NCBI RefSeq assembly: GCF_022539315.1
Contig: NC_066316.1
Span: forward strand, 36,023,245-36,087,244
Direction: 5' to 3'
Length of the DNA stretch: 64,000 nt
From: Serinus canaria
Lineage: Eukaryota; Chordata; Aves; Passeriformes; Fringillidae
This document shows positions 37,001-50,800 of this stretch, piece after piece; within the stretch, counting starts at the first letter, position 1, and each line of letters starts with the position of its first letter. The position numbers and the translations under genes were made by a program. Below the pieces are notes generated by a model that searched no databases, was not told the DNA's origin, and was given only the letters and a program-made list of their open reading frames with translations.

Positions 37001-38628
37001 TAACAGTGCTTTAGGAACAACCAAGCTCACTAGAGGGACAGTTTGCTTGCAAATGTCAGAAAGCATGATCTTTAATGTTATAATTCTGAGCAGTATCTCA
37101 AAGGTTTCACTTCATAGCATTTTACAAAGTCATGTCCTAAACCTGAACACGCTGCATCGTACAAGGTTAGTAAGCAGGAAATCACAGAGTGGAGTGAAGT
37201 GGGCCCCTCAAAAAAGCTGTTTCCTGAGGTGTAAAGGAATCCTTTCACACTCACCCTGTCAGCAGGGCTGCACCAGTGTGCTCTGTGCAAGAACAGCTGC
37301 CAGCCCAAAGGCCCTGAGTGTCCAATTCTCACCTTCTCTGTCCTGCCAGGCTTCTCTCACCACCACACAGGGAGGGCTGAGCACCGAGTGACAGAAACAC
37401 CCATTTCAAATGACTCTGTCCTGATCTCAATTTGTTTGTAAAGCTGATAGAGAAAGAACAGATTTTACAATACAGGTCTCAGAACTGCAGGGCAAATAAA
37501 TGCAAATGTGCTTTATGGGCTGGAACAAGTGCCCTGGAATACTGACAGGCTGTGGATCTGCAGTGAGCCTCTGAACCTCTTCTGTTGGATCAGTCCCCCT
37601 TCACAGAACCTTTACTCATTGACAGAGGCTGCAGCCAAACAGTTCTGGGATCCTGTGCACTCATTTGGGATGAATCAGACATGAGCCCTAATTCCAATAA
37701 ATATTCATAGACAAAGGCAAGGATCATTATTCCCCATTTATGGAGGAGAAACTGAGGCACAAAGTGATTACTCCAAGTCAGTGACGTAGCTGGAGGAAAA
37801 CCCAGTCAGCCCCACACCTGCTACCAGGTGCTTTAAAATGAGCCAAAGCCACTTGATTATTTAATATGAATAATTTAGTAAACATCTTTTGTTTCTGTGT
37901 TTAGTGAGACCAGCGATTTCTTTTTTAACCTTCCATTTCTAAAACAACCCACATGATACTGAGAGTAAAGGTCCAAGAAATTTAGTGAAATCTGCCAGCA
38001 GATTTATCCCATTCATGATATTCACTCCAAGCTATAAGGTACAGGGTCAGCCTGGTAATTACCAAATGAGGGCTCTGTGAATGCCACTGCACTCTTCTCA
38101 CTCCACCCAAATAATTACATGGCTCACCAGGAGAAATAAAATGGATAAAAACATCAAGACTTAGGAAAAAAAATAACGTTTCCATAAAACAGAGACTTAT
38201 TGCATGATAGCTGGAGGCAACACCTTTGCACAAACAGCTGTAAATTAAAGCTGTAGTTTTACTAAGCTTCCAGAGATTGCTTACACAATGTGTGGCAATA
38301 GGAGAGAATACAGAAGACAGTTAATTTTCTTCCTTCTTCTTCACTTGCTCAAATGGATGAAAAGCTACTTGCCTACCTTCCAAAGGATGAAGAGAATAAC
38401 TTTTTATGCTCCCATACCACGCTGCTACAGTTGTGAACAGATGTGAACATTTTGCCACCTGACTGCTAAACTAAAATTTTCTTGATTTCTAGGTAAATGT
38501 GAAAGTATCTCATCAAATACACATCACCTGCAGGTGGCAAGTGTTAAAGAACTTGAAATCACAGTTTTGTTCTACTCTGTCCAGTAACCACAGGTGAGGT
38601 CTGAGCGTGCTGTGTCCACTCCTTTCAG
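34006..38628. other. Downstream flank and probable 3' UTR of CNST
   Basis: No coding gene recognised. The right part directly follows the CNST stop codon and probably holds its 3' UTR. The first AATAAA on the minus strand below the stop is at 36952-36947; ATTAAA variants occur at 37865-37860 and 37076-37071. A (CAAA)n stretch lies at about 36764-36782. Confidence 0.5.
37725..37830 (-). mobile_element. Old MIR-like SINE remnant
   Basis: The plus strand ATTATTCCCCATTTATGGAG then GAGAAACTGAGGCACAAAGT and GACGTAGCTGGAGGAAAACC matches the complement of MIR in order and spacing. It may be transcribed as part of the CNST 3' UTR. Confidence 0.6.
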
Positions 38629-38834
38629 CTATGAGAAGGCTATCCAGTGTTTCAGCTCTTCCACACGCTGCAGTATCTGTGTATAATAGAAATCCATGTT
38701 GGCTGCAAAATCAGTACACACAGGGGATTCCATGTCACCAAAGGTGCAGTACAGTGCAGTTCCTCCAATGCTAAGGAAAACAGTTGCTATGCACAGCAGG
38801 ATCAGCAAAATACAGGAGCCACCAGACACTTCAT
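38629..38834 (-). CDS. CNST: CNST last coding exon with transmembrane segment
   Basis: Acceptor TTTGCAG. It encodes DEVSGGSCILLILLCIATVF then LSIGGTALYCTFGDMESPVC and ends in a lysine-tryptophan tail before TAG. A single 23-residue hydrophobic helix sits near the C-terminus, as in human consortin. Confidence 0.96.
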
Positions 38835-41800
38835 CTGCAAATAAGAGCAGCAAAGGTGAAAAAAGATGCAATACAAAGCAATACAAATACATGTGAGAAA
38901 ACCTGAGATGGGCTTTTATCATGAATGGGTCAGGAGGTAAACACATTTAATAATGCTCACCATGTCAAAGTGACCACAATACACAGGGAATTTTATGTTC
39001 CTCAGTCTCTTCAGAAATCTAAATAAGTCTATTGCTCCATTTCTGCAGTCTGTGCACCTGTCCTTGCTGGGAACACTGGTGGAGTCATTCCACACTGAAG
39101 CACAATAAGCTCACCTGGGAGAAGGCTCCACACCAAAGCCATCCTTCATGGAACAGCTCAAATGAAACCAAGGCTTTGAAACAAAACCAAATGGAAACAT
39201 TCTTGCTTCATTTCTAATGACACTGCACTACAATGAACTGCTCGTGATTACTCTCACATTTTCACTACAGACACAAAACCTTCAGTGTAGGCTGATGGGA
39301 GGGGTTATTTTACATCTCAGTTATCCTCTGCTAATTCCTTGCATGATTGTTTATTCCAGAGTGGGAGCAATGCAGAGGTTGCAGAGGTGCTGCTACATCC
39401 TCACAACCTCATTGTCCTTGCCAGTCTGTACACATGAACAACATCTGTGCCTTTTGTCAGACTGACGTGGCTCTAAGGAAATTTCTGTACTCCCTTCACT
39501 CTACACCAGGGAGAAGAAATGGGGTAAAAAGAAACATTCAAGTGGTTTTTTTGGAGTGTGTTTGAAATCAAACTTGAAGTAATAATAACAATATAAAACA
39601 ATTTTCCTTTTGAATCACTAAATCCTGGGGAAAAATCATAGAAATAACTCTAATTGGAATTTTAAATAAAACATAAATACTTTTAAAATAATTTCAAGAA
39701 AAAGATGGGGTAGGGTCTCTTTAGGCTGTGAATGTTTGAGACATGCTAACACTTTTAAGAACTAATTTATACCATTTAGTGGCTGGCATATACAGTAGAT
39801 AGAACTTTCTATATCATTAGCAATCAAAAGTATTTTGTTAGTATCTCTTCAATTTGAGTAAGAGACTCTAAATTAAAGGATAAAAAAAAGCATAACATGA
39901 GAAGCATACTGTGTTTCTCATGAGGCTATTTAGCCCATCAAAAGGTTATGTAAAGCCAGATTTAATGACAGCTGGCAAATAGGTATAGATGTTAAATTAT
40001 AAAGCAAGGTTAAAATCTGAGACCCTCCCATGGCATGGAAACCACTAGAAAGGGTTGGAAATGTACTCATGGACAAAGCACAACAGACTTGTTTCTCTTG
40101 CACCCCTCTACCTACACAGTAAATGGATTTAGGGAGAAAGCCTACACCCCCACCTCTAAGCAATGAACATTAATGAAAGGACTTCAGTTATTTGTCACTT
40201 GTAAATCATTCAGCCAGAGGAAAAAAGCAGTGACTTCATTCTCAACCAAGCTTTAAATCAGAAGTGTGCTCACTGTATCCTTCTGTAGCCTTGTAACCCA
40301 AACCTGGTAGAGATAAACAATCTTTGATCAACCACCTTTACTTACTAAGTTTTTTAAAAAAAGGGAGTATGTTCAATAAATCCTGCTTTGCTGCTGTGAA
40401 CAAAAAGATTGACAATATTTGCACCCCAAGAGTACAATCCATGAATTAACAGACTTAAACTACCTTGATCCAATGTGTCTTCCATTTCTTGGAATCTCAC
40501 TCTTCTCTTTGTTTGCCTTTGCTGGACTTGAGCAATTGTTTTTCCATCTCTGTCATCTCTCTTCTTTAGTATAGACACCAATCCTTCCACTGGGGTAATC
40601 TATCAGGAAAGTCAGTGAGTGGCACAAGAGATGTTAAACAGAGCTCACACTTTGCTTTCTCACAATGTCTCAGGGAGGAACCAAGCTAAACAGTTAATAA
40701 ATGGTTTCTAGTCTACTTTTCTAAAACATTGCAGCACTTGTGAAACCTCCTTCCTGAAGACATCAAGTCCTGAACAGACAGGACAGCTGCAGTATCATTC
40801 TTTGCTGACTGACACTGCTTGCCTTTAATTGTTACAGAAGTGAAATGCACAGACATTTTCTGCTTGGACTGTACTTTGTGTTCCTTTGTAAGCTCACATG
40901 GGCAGGGGCAGTGGTGAGGCGGATTTGTGTCAAAATCACTGTCATAGAGGGCAGGAAGAAGTCAATGACACACTGCTGCTGCCTCTCCAAAGATATAATC
41001 CTGCAGAGACCATCAGATACTTATTGGGAGATTAATCTTCCAGCACTGCAATTGGTTCCCCAGGGGGGACAAGCAGCTCCAGCGGGGCTCAGAACCAAAG
41101 AGAGGGAACACCAGGGAAAAAGAAAGCTTCAGTGCTCTGGACAGATTCCAGCTCCACACTGTAATAAGCTCTCTGCATACAGCAGCAGCTCAAAAATCCT
41201 CCCCTACAGGCTGGTCACCCAAACAGCTTGCACAAACAGCACTATGGTCAACAAGTCAATAAACCACACCTTCTCTTCTCTTTGCTAGAGCACTTCCATT
41301 AGTTGCAAGAATATATGCTAAGCCATACTGGGTTGGTTGAGCAGTCTGTAACATCCTAGTTATTAATGAAATGAAAGTAGGTGAAGTACCAGGAGAAAAA
41401 TGCTTTCCTAAGCAAGTAGTTCCTGGTGTGCTAGAAATAAATAGAAATTAAAGTATTGTTTAGAATTGCCCTGTTTTTTTTTTACCTTGTGAGCATCCTT
41501 GTCTCAAAAATGTTGTACTTATTTCTTCTTAGACCTTAGTAGGACTTTAAAAAACTTAATTCTGTAGATCAGCAGTAACATTTGTTAAATTGAAATAGTA
41601 GTATGCATACATTTGTGCTACAGATAAAACATATCACGTTTATAATTGAATTTGCAGCTCTTCTATTAGATAACCCCAAAGGCCTCTAATTTCCACAAAA
41701 ACTCAAACCACCCCAAATTTCCAAGTAGTTGCAGACAACAGCAATCTAAGTTAGAAGATCACCCATAAAAAACTTGTCTGCCTTGCATTTCCAAGAGCTG

Positions 41801-44800
41801 TAGAGAAACAGAAAGCAAAAAACTTCATAACTTATGTCCTTAAGCTTGCCTGATGCTGTGAGCTTATATAAAGCATTGATTACAGTCAGAGAGCTGGAGC
41901 TCTGCACACAGGGAGACACAGGGCACAATCCAATAGGCACCGGGGCAGCCTTGGCCTCTGCAACATTGAACTGATAAATGTGGCAATTCCACTGGCAGGT
42001 CTCTGGTCTGCCAGTGTTTTATGGCTCTCAAATGGGCAAATAACGCTACCCAGAACAACTCAGGGGATAAAACTGATCTCTGCCAGGCTTTTGATAGTCA
42101 CTTTCCCTTTTGTTTATCTGCTCAAGAGCTTGAATGGATTATTTAATGAAACAATGTAAGGAAGTACTTGGAAAGTAGTGGAAGTGTGGAGGCAGAGGAA
42201 ATAAATTCAGTCAACATGCAGAGGACCAGTAGTTGGCACAAATGACCCAGAAATAATAGTCTGCAAGTGTCTCATCACAACAGATGAGTGCACTGAGGTG
42301 CAGCTTCTACTGGTAATGTTAAATTAGCCTTGCAAAACTGCCATGAAAATTTAAAAGGCCAGCAGAAAAATCAACACTTAACGTTTCTTTGTTGTGACAA
42401 AGAAGGGGGATTATGTAGGAGACCTTTAATTTCACTTATTTATTTGGAAGGGTGGAGATGAAATGCTATCCTTTAGTAGATTATTTTAAGCTTCTGCTTA
42501 CAGCATAGCTTTCATAAAGAGGATCAATTGCTCCTCCCACACCACCCACACATCAGGCTGGCTGTTCCTGGCATGATTATTCCCAAGTGGCTTGGACTGC
42601 ACAAGGTGGGAATGTCACCCAGAGACAGAAGGGCATTCCTACCAGTCTGCCCTAAGACTAGAAGTGGTGCTCAGTTCTGCAAGTCGTCACTGCAACCTGA
42701 GGCACTTCCTTTTGTCTGTTGGCTCTTGGTAGTTTCTGAATGACTGTGTCACAAACTTGTGTCTTCTCCAAGCCTAAAGCCAGAGGGCTATCCTTGACAG
42801 GATTATGTGGAAATGTGTTGCAGTAATTACAGTTACATAAAAGGCTTTCTGGAGGAAAGACTTGCTACAATGAGGTTCATTTACTTTCCCTGTCAGCCTA
42901 CATGGACACATTTCAGGATTTATTTTAAATGTATAAAGACCTAATGTGATACAACACATTAGGGTTTCTCTATTCTGAACATCTTCTTTTGCTTAAAAAG
43001 AGGAAGCAAATGCTTTTGATTTTGCAATAGAAATCAGTGTGGCTAGTGTTACTTCTCTATCTCAACAAAAGCCATAAACTGTATTTTGAAAAATGGCCCC
43101 TTTACATGATTATTCCCTAGAATAGAATCATAGAATATGTTGGGCTGGAAGGGACTCACAAGGATCATTGAGCCCAACTCTTAGTCCTGCACAGGACACC
43201 CCAAGAGTCACACCATGTCCCTCAGAGCATTGTCCAAGCACTTCTTGAGCTCTGCCAGGCTGGTGCTGTGACCACCTCCCTGGGTAGCTGTTGCAGTGCC
43301 CACCCACCTTCTCCTGATATCCAATCTAAACCTCTCCTGACTCAGCTCCATGGCATGACTAAAATTCATCTGCCTTGGAATTTTATCAGTTATAAACTTA
43401 AGGTTTTTTATCTTTGTCTACAATACACAAAGTGATTATATTAGATCCACCTCCCACTAATTAAACATCCAAGGAGAAGGACTTAGCTGCCACACAAGAT
43501 GAAGTTTTGCATTCCACTCTTCAGGAGGCAGGGGGAATTAAAAAAGGCAGAATATACTATTTAAATTGGAAGTTAATGAGGGAACTGTGGTTAATACATC
43601 TGACCACAAGTCAGGCAGAGGCTTGCCTTGAACCACAGGCAGAAAAATGCAGGCTTGCACCAGACTGCCCTGCAAACAGCTCTTACATGAAGGAGCTGCA
43701 TAAAGGACCCTATTGAAACATCAGATATTTTCTTAATTCTGAGTTGGATAATTAGGAGAAGATGGTCTTGGAGTATCTTTGTAACTGAGTTTACTCAGCT
43801 CTGCTGGCCTTCACAAAATCCATTGACAGGAGCTTTTGCAGTCACTGTACAGGAACTGAAAGTGGCATGCAGGTGTGTGGTGGCATTTTCACCAAGAAGG
43901 CAAAAAGGAAAGCAGCAATGACTGTTGGTTAATTGAAACTCTGTTAAATAAAGCTTTTCTCTTTTCCCCACCAATAATAGAATACGAACCTGCTTCAATC
44001 AAAAGTTTCACATTTTTCAGATAAATTTTAATTACCAGGTTGCAAAATTAGAAAAAATAAACTAATTAAACTACCCGCCTCTTCTCTGTTTAAAAGAGCA
44101 TTTGGTAATAAAATAAAAAGCTTCTTACACTGTGCTTATTTTCAACAAATAAGATGTGTTTATACTTATAAACATACTGGACAGAACTAAGAAAATAAGG
44201 CCGTGTAATTCAAGTTCTGAGAGAAAACATACTGAACTTGACAATTAGAATTCATTGTAGCATATAGACATAAATAAAAACCCCCAAAATGGAGGTACTA
44301 CAAACTGGGAACTAGGAAGAAAAGCTCATTGTATGAAGTAGTTTGGTGTGAATGCAGAAATCTACTCAAGAAGGTTTGTGTATTCTTCTGTGGGCTGTAT
44401 TCCTTATTCAGTTACGTGCCAAAGGACTGCAGTTTTATTACAAGCAACACCAGATTTTTTTAAAGGAGTAATCCCCAAAATGACAAAACCCAAGACTGCC
44501 CTGTGTTACAAACAAACAGCAGGCAAACCCCTTTGCTAATAAAATACATTAGATAAGTAATTTGAGTTTGAAAGAGAGCTGACTTAGCAGGTTCAGCATT
44601 CCCACCACAGCTACTGAGGGTAACTATTTTCCCTGCTGATGCATTTGCCATGCAAGTACCTGAGCTCCTTTATACAGCCACAAATACCTGATACCTGTAA
44701 GCACTGCACATGGGAGCAGAGCTCTTACAAACTCAAAGCTCTAGGACCCAAGCTATACAAGAGAATAGAGGATCCAAAACATTGCCTCCAAACCTAGTGG

Positions 44801-47800
44801 AGACTTCATTTCCTGGTATACAAACTGCCATCCAAAAGATTTATGTTTTGGTAGACAGTCTCACTATCTTTGCTTTCTAAAAAGAATTTCCTAATTATAA
44901 TTTTCTAATAAAGAAAAAATTTAAGATTTTACTCACTTCCCTGTCTCTCACATAGAAAGTTTATGGTACAACCTTTTATTTTATATAGCAAAATGCAACT
45001 TTATTGAGGTTACAATTTGTTTTGCCACTGGTATGTCATTTCATTCTCAGAGAAATGAGAGCAAAGATATTTAAGAAGAGCTATAAACTTCTAATATCTG
45101 TTGTTGCCAGCTTTTGACTGTGCTCCAAAGTTCTTTGTTAGCTGTATGAATCTTGTTTCTATAAAATGCCTGTGGTTTTCCATCATTTGTGTGTTGTTTA
45201 GATGGTTTGTACTAGTGAAGATACACCCAGTAAAAGGGCCTGTACAACATGAAAACTACTATTTCAGTTTTGCAGCTATTTAAATCCAGAGTCAGATTTT
45301 GGTGAATTTTCACTCTTGTAATTAGTTATTGTAAATGATAAACTAAAAGCAAGTGACTAAGTATCTAAATTAGAAAACCGCATGAGATGATTCTTGGATC
45401 TCAATATGGAGCCAAGAAAAACTTCCTAACTATAAATACATACACAAGTATTTACCCTTCTCCATCTTCAATAAATTATTATTACATGTCAATTGAAGAA
45501 CATTAAGGAAATTTTATCCAATCATATGGGTTTTGTTCCCAGGTTATTTCAAAATTATCTTTACTTCCACCTTCCATTCTAATTTGTTCATGGCAGTTTT
45601 GGAAACACTTAGTTCATGACAAAGTTTTATCACAGTCAAATTGATTACTTTTTTTCTTTTTTACTGCCACATTGGTACATTCCATGTGATTCATTTAATT
45701 TCACTCATGTGGCTACCACTGCATTTTCTAGATACTCATTAACAACCAGTGCATGAAACCACTTTTATCTTCTCAGGCTGCCATAGCCTGAACAATGCAA
45801 TTTCAAAGCCTTCAAGGGGACAGGAAAGGAAGAAGTGTTACAGCTGGGTACAAAGATTCCATCTGCTCATCAAAACTTCAGTGCAATCTTATTTTGGCAC
45901 TAAAACAGAATCAATGAACACAAGTTAACAATGCTGCTTTCTCAGGGGTGCCAAACTCTTTCAAATGTGTCTTCCAAGAAAGCTGTGGGTGCTCATCACT
46001 TCTGAAAAACAACCCCTAGGCTACTGATGGGTAAGATTAACTGGAAAAACATCCTAAAAGTGTATAATGAAACAATACAAGCTGGTGTGCTGTCCTCCCC
46101 TCACCCTGTGGCACCTAGAAATCCCAAGTATTGCAAAACAACTCCAGATGCTGCATATGACAAATTTTAATTGCTACTGACGTTAATCCTTCTGCCCCTC
46201 TCCCATTTAAGCCCCTGCCTAACACCAGACTTGGGCCTCTTGCTAAGAAAGATTCAAGTGGACTCTCACCAATGCAGCCAACATGATGCCTTATATGGCC
46301 AGAAAAAGTACTGGGGAAAAACTCAAGGTACTTTTTCCTCTGCAGAGACTCAACTCTGCCATCAGAGTACTGGCAGTCCCAGCATCAGGAGAGCAAACTG
46401 GAATTGAAATTAGATGCCCTGTAAAGCATCATCATCAGTCACAGGGACAATCAATACAAGCATAATTCTTCTAACAGTATCAATATGCTGCTTCCTACCC
46501 CATCCTCTGGAACACAAATGGCACAAACACAGCTATTTAAAAATAGATGCTATTGGATTAATTTAGGGTATATCTATGTGAAATGGAACAGTACTCCTCT
46601 GCTAAAATGCAGCACTTTTAGTGGGCTCAAAAGCAATTTAATGCTGAGGGATGATACTTAAATTACTCTTTTGTTATACCCCTATTCAGGCTTAGCACAG
46701 ACTGTCAACAAAATGCTCCTTTTTAAAACCACCCTCCAAATGAACACAAGCCAATGGACTTATGAAAATCTGGGATACATGTATTATTAATATGTCTGTG
46801 GGTTTCCACATCTGCTTGTGTACAGCTTTGTGCACATGGCTGTCAGTGCTGGTATGTGGCATAATTCCTGAGAGCACACAAAAAGACAAGAGGCATGATC
46901 TTGGAAAGGATGTAAGAAATTCTTTAGGTGGGGAAAAAGACCAAAATGCTCTCTTTTCAGCTCTGCAGACTTTACCAAACATGTAATAACATCAGCACTG
47001 ATCTCCAGTACTTAGTACCCTGCTTGGCCACTGTCCTTGAGCAACTGTGGGGGTTCTTGGTCTCTGTGCATTAGCGTGATCTGTAGAGGAGTACTGTGAC
47101 TTTATTGCCAGGGGATAATCTATTGTTAAAGATCTTTAAAATAGAAATGAACTAAGAAGATACATTCATACAAGCCTTCCCCCTCCAGCATCTGAAATAA
47201 CAGCATTTCACAATGCACTCTTTTTTAATTTTAACAAAAATGCTCTCAAGGATCCAAATGCAGCAAAACCAGAAGAGAAATAAAGCAAAGATGTTGCCAT
47301 TACACTCTCCCAGAAAGTCCCAAAGCAATAAATCTTCTCTATTTTCAGAACAGCAATTTAGCTTAAGAAGCACTCACCCTTGTTACAGGCCTATCAGGTG
47401 GGTTCAGGGTTAGAAGCTCTTTCTTACCTTGGGTAAGAACAAAAAATCTGCCTAACTTGACAAAATCAGAAACCCATTCATTCATATACAGAATTTATAT
47501 GTATGTAGTTCTTACCTCTACGGAATGAGCACAAAAAAGCAAACTTTGTTCTTTGCATAGAAATGAATGATGGTACATCATAGGCATTATGTAGATTTCT
47601 GACACAAAATTTGATTTAACAGGAATTATGAGAGCACCTCTTAACAGTCTCTGTCAGAATAAAAAGAAATTAAACTCCCCCTGGTATCACACTCATATAT
47701 AAGATAAATCTTATTTTTGTAACAGTGTACTGCTGGTCAAAAAGGAGACAGAGAGGCAAGACAAAACTTTTTTCTGAGTAACTCAGAACAATTAAATATG

Positions 47801-50800
47801 TATAGATTTCAGATTTGAAAAAGTGATACATAAAGGAATATTTAACATATTTTGAAGCTGTCAATATCTAAAATATTTTAAGAGATAAACATGAAAGATT
47901 TTATAGGATTTGCAATATTTACCTCAGTAATCTCTATCCTTCTTGTAAGTTCATCAAGGGAAGAAAAGCTGTCATCTAGTGATAAAGCTTCCAGGGAGTT
48001 ATAAGATGCTCGTTCGGGTGAAATATCTGGAACAGCGTCAAAGTCCTCCTGGTTTGCTAAGTCTGCAGATTCTTCAGTGTCTATTATGTTACCATTCAAA
48101 AACCTCAGAAATAAATCTTCTTGTTCATTATTGGCCTTCTCCTCCTGTCCTGCTGCTCTCTGTATTTCCTCGCACACCTGTGAATGGGCAGTGCTCTCAG
48201 GCTCAGACACTTCATTACACCCAGAGCATGCACCTGAGGCACTTCTGTCCCATGAAGACTGTTCATCATCTTCATCATCATCATCTTCATCATCATCATC
48301 ATCTTCTGGCTGTATCTGTTGCTGCTTTAAATCACTATTTCCAAGCTGGCCACTAGGAATTTCTGAAGACCCAGCAGCATGTTTTGATCTGAGCAGACTT
48401 CTATCAGCTGGCACATCTTTATCAGAAGGAACCAAATCTGTAGGCAAATAATCATCATCTGTTAAAGCCAAAGCATCTACCATTGGCTCAAGAGGGAGTT
48501 TCACTCCAGGCTCCCCAGCCCCTTCTATTTTCACAGCATCCTTGGAGAGCTGTCTTTCCCTCAGCTGCAGACTGCTATCTTTACCAGCATCCCCAGATGA
48601 TGAACAGCCCGAGGAAGGCCTGCCCCCTGTCCCTGTGGACTGGGTGTGTGGCTCCAACGTTGATTCAGCACTGCAGTGCTGCTCCTCCATGTGGTCCTTT
48701 CCTGCAGCTACCCAAAGACTCGCTGCCTCAGTCTGTCTCTCAGTTTTGTTTTCACCTGGGCAAGCAGAGCTCAGCTGTTTATCTTCTTTCTTTGGTGCAA
48801 TGCCAGGACAAGTTTCAGTACCTAAGTGCAATAGGAAAAACAGTTCCAGAGTTTTTAAATGATTCAAAGCATCAGCCCAGGGGGGAAAGAGTATACTGTG
48901 ATTTGATAACATTGTAACCTAATGCTTCAAAATGCTCTCCATAAAGGGCAGGTATTTTATGCTCCAGTCAGGATAACTTTTGTTAGTAGTCTCTGCCTCC
49001 TGATTCAGGAAAAAAAAAAAAAGTATTTGCACACATTCTTCCAGGTAAAGCACATGATTCAGTATCCTTCTGAAAAAAGCTACTTCCAATATGTAAGTGA
49101 GTATTTTTCTGAGCAGTCACTTTTCTTCTAATGGATATTTTACATGAGTCATCTCATGGATGCCTGGAGTTCAGACAAATGCACTTAATTACAGAAAACT
49201 GTACCTTGATGCCAGTGTCTCTATCACCTAGAGAGATATCTGCATTTCCTTTAAAGAAGTTGCAATTATAAATTTTAAATTTGCAGATCAATAGCTCCTT
49301 TGGTTAACACTCAACTAAATAGAAATTACATTTCCCATAAAGGATAAAAAGCATAAAAAGATGCTGCTTTTTGGATCACTAAGCTGACACATTAAAAATG
49401 CAATTTGATGCAACTTGTTTCTGTATTCCTATTTACAATACATATGAAAATTATTTTATCTAATCTGAAATTTCAGAGAGACACAAAGACTTCTACATAG
49501 CTTGTGAATTCACCTACTACTGGCATGATCTGCTGATGAAGGAGCAGATGCTTAGCCCAAACTACCTATGAAATTATTAGGTATTAATCATTACAAGAAA
49601 GCCAAACCTCTGTTTTTAGGCTTAAAAAGAGAGAAAGAGGCTGTTAAGAAGTAAAATATCAAAGTAAGCTAGCTAAGACAGAAACTGCCTTCCATACTTT
49701 AATCAAAACTATGTTAAGACTATGTTATAGTAGGACTGTTGTTGCAGTAACAGCAATACCCTCAATCAACAAATTAATAACTTTAGAAAACACTTATTTG
49801 CATTTTTTGGTCATAGTGAAGAGCAGAAAGGTCTTATGAACAGATTAATAAAGATATCAAACAATGCCCTTCTTAACTGAGTTCTCCATGCCAATTTTAT
49901 TCTTCCTCACATGTTAAAACCTCTCTAAAATGTGAACAACTTCCTGAACTTATCACTCAAACCAGTCACATTCATTAAAACAAATGTTTGCATTAATTCA
50001 CTGTACTGAACAATCTGAATAAATTCCAAACTATCCCCCTTTTAATGGATAATGAAATGCAAGGCAGAAAAGGCAAACTTGAAAATTGAAAAAGAGAATA
50101 TCCAAGCAAACCAAAATGTGGAAAAAACATCAGAATGACATTAACAGAAAGAAAGAGTACAAGGAACCTAACTTCTGTAAAACACTGAAAGAATAGGTGT
50201 GAGACAGGGACTTTTTAAAAAGTAGACCCAGATGAGTAGATAGCTCAAGGGATTTGTAATGGGATACCGAGCCCTTCACATACAGGTCATGAGTTCAAAC
50301 ACAGCCTGGATTATTGGTACAAGATTTTGTTACCATCTGTCAATTTTTCCTAGTGGATACATCCACATCACAACAGGCATCTTTGTTGGCAGCCCCAACT
50401 GCAACAAAGATTAAATGGAATCGGAAATTAAATCAGATTCTTTACTGTGAAAGGTGTCCCTTGAGCTCAGGGCACTGCTCCTAAGAAAGTAATAAATGAT
50501 CCTAGCACTGTTATCTAACCACTGATGCACAAGAACTGGGGTGCAATAATTATTCACATCAAGTTTTCAGCAGTGTTCAATACTTACAACTACTTCAGGG
50601 AAGCCATGCCCACTATAGACTGAGGGCAAGTTAAGACAAATACCTGAAGACTTAGAAAAGATGCCTTTGCTACACCAAGTTAACTGAAGACATACCCACC
50701 AGGGGCAGTAATTTTTGCCTGACTGACAGAGGTACAACAAAGTGTTTACAGAAAATTTTTTAGCAACAAAACCACCTATGGTAATTTAAAAAATGATTTC

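Noticed and set aside
47979..48917. Plus-strand frames of 106-144 codons
   Set aside because: Shadows of the CNST large exon on the other strand; the His/Ser runs are the antisense of the GAT repeat.
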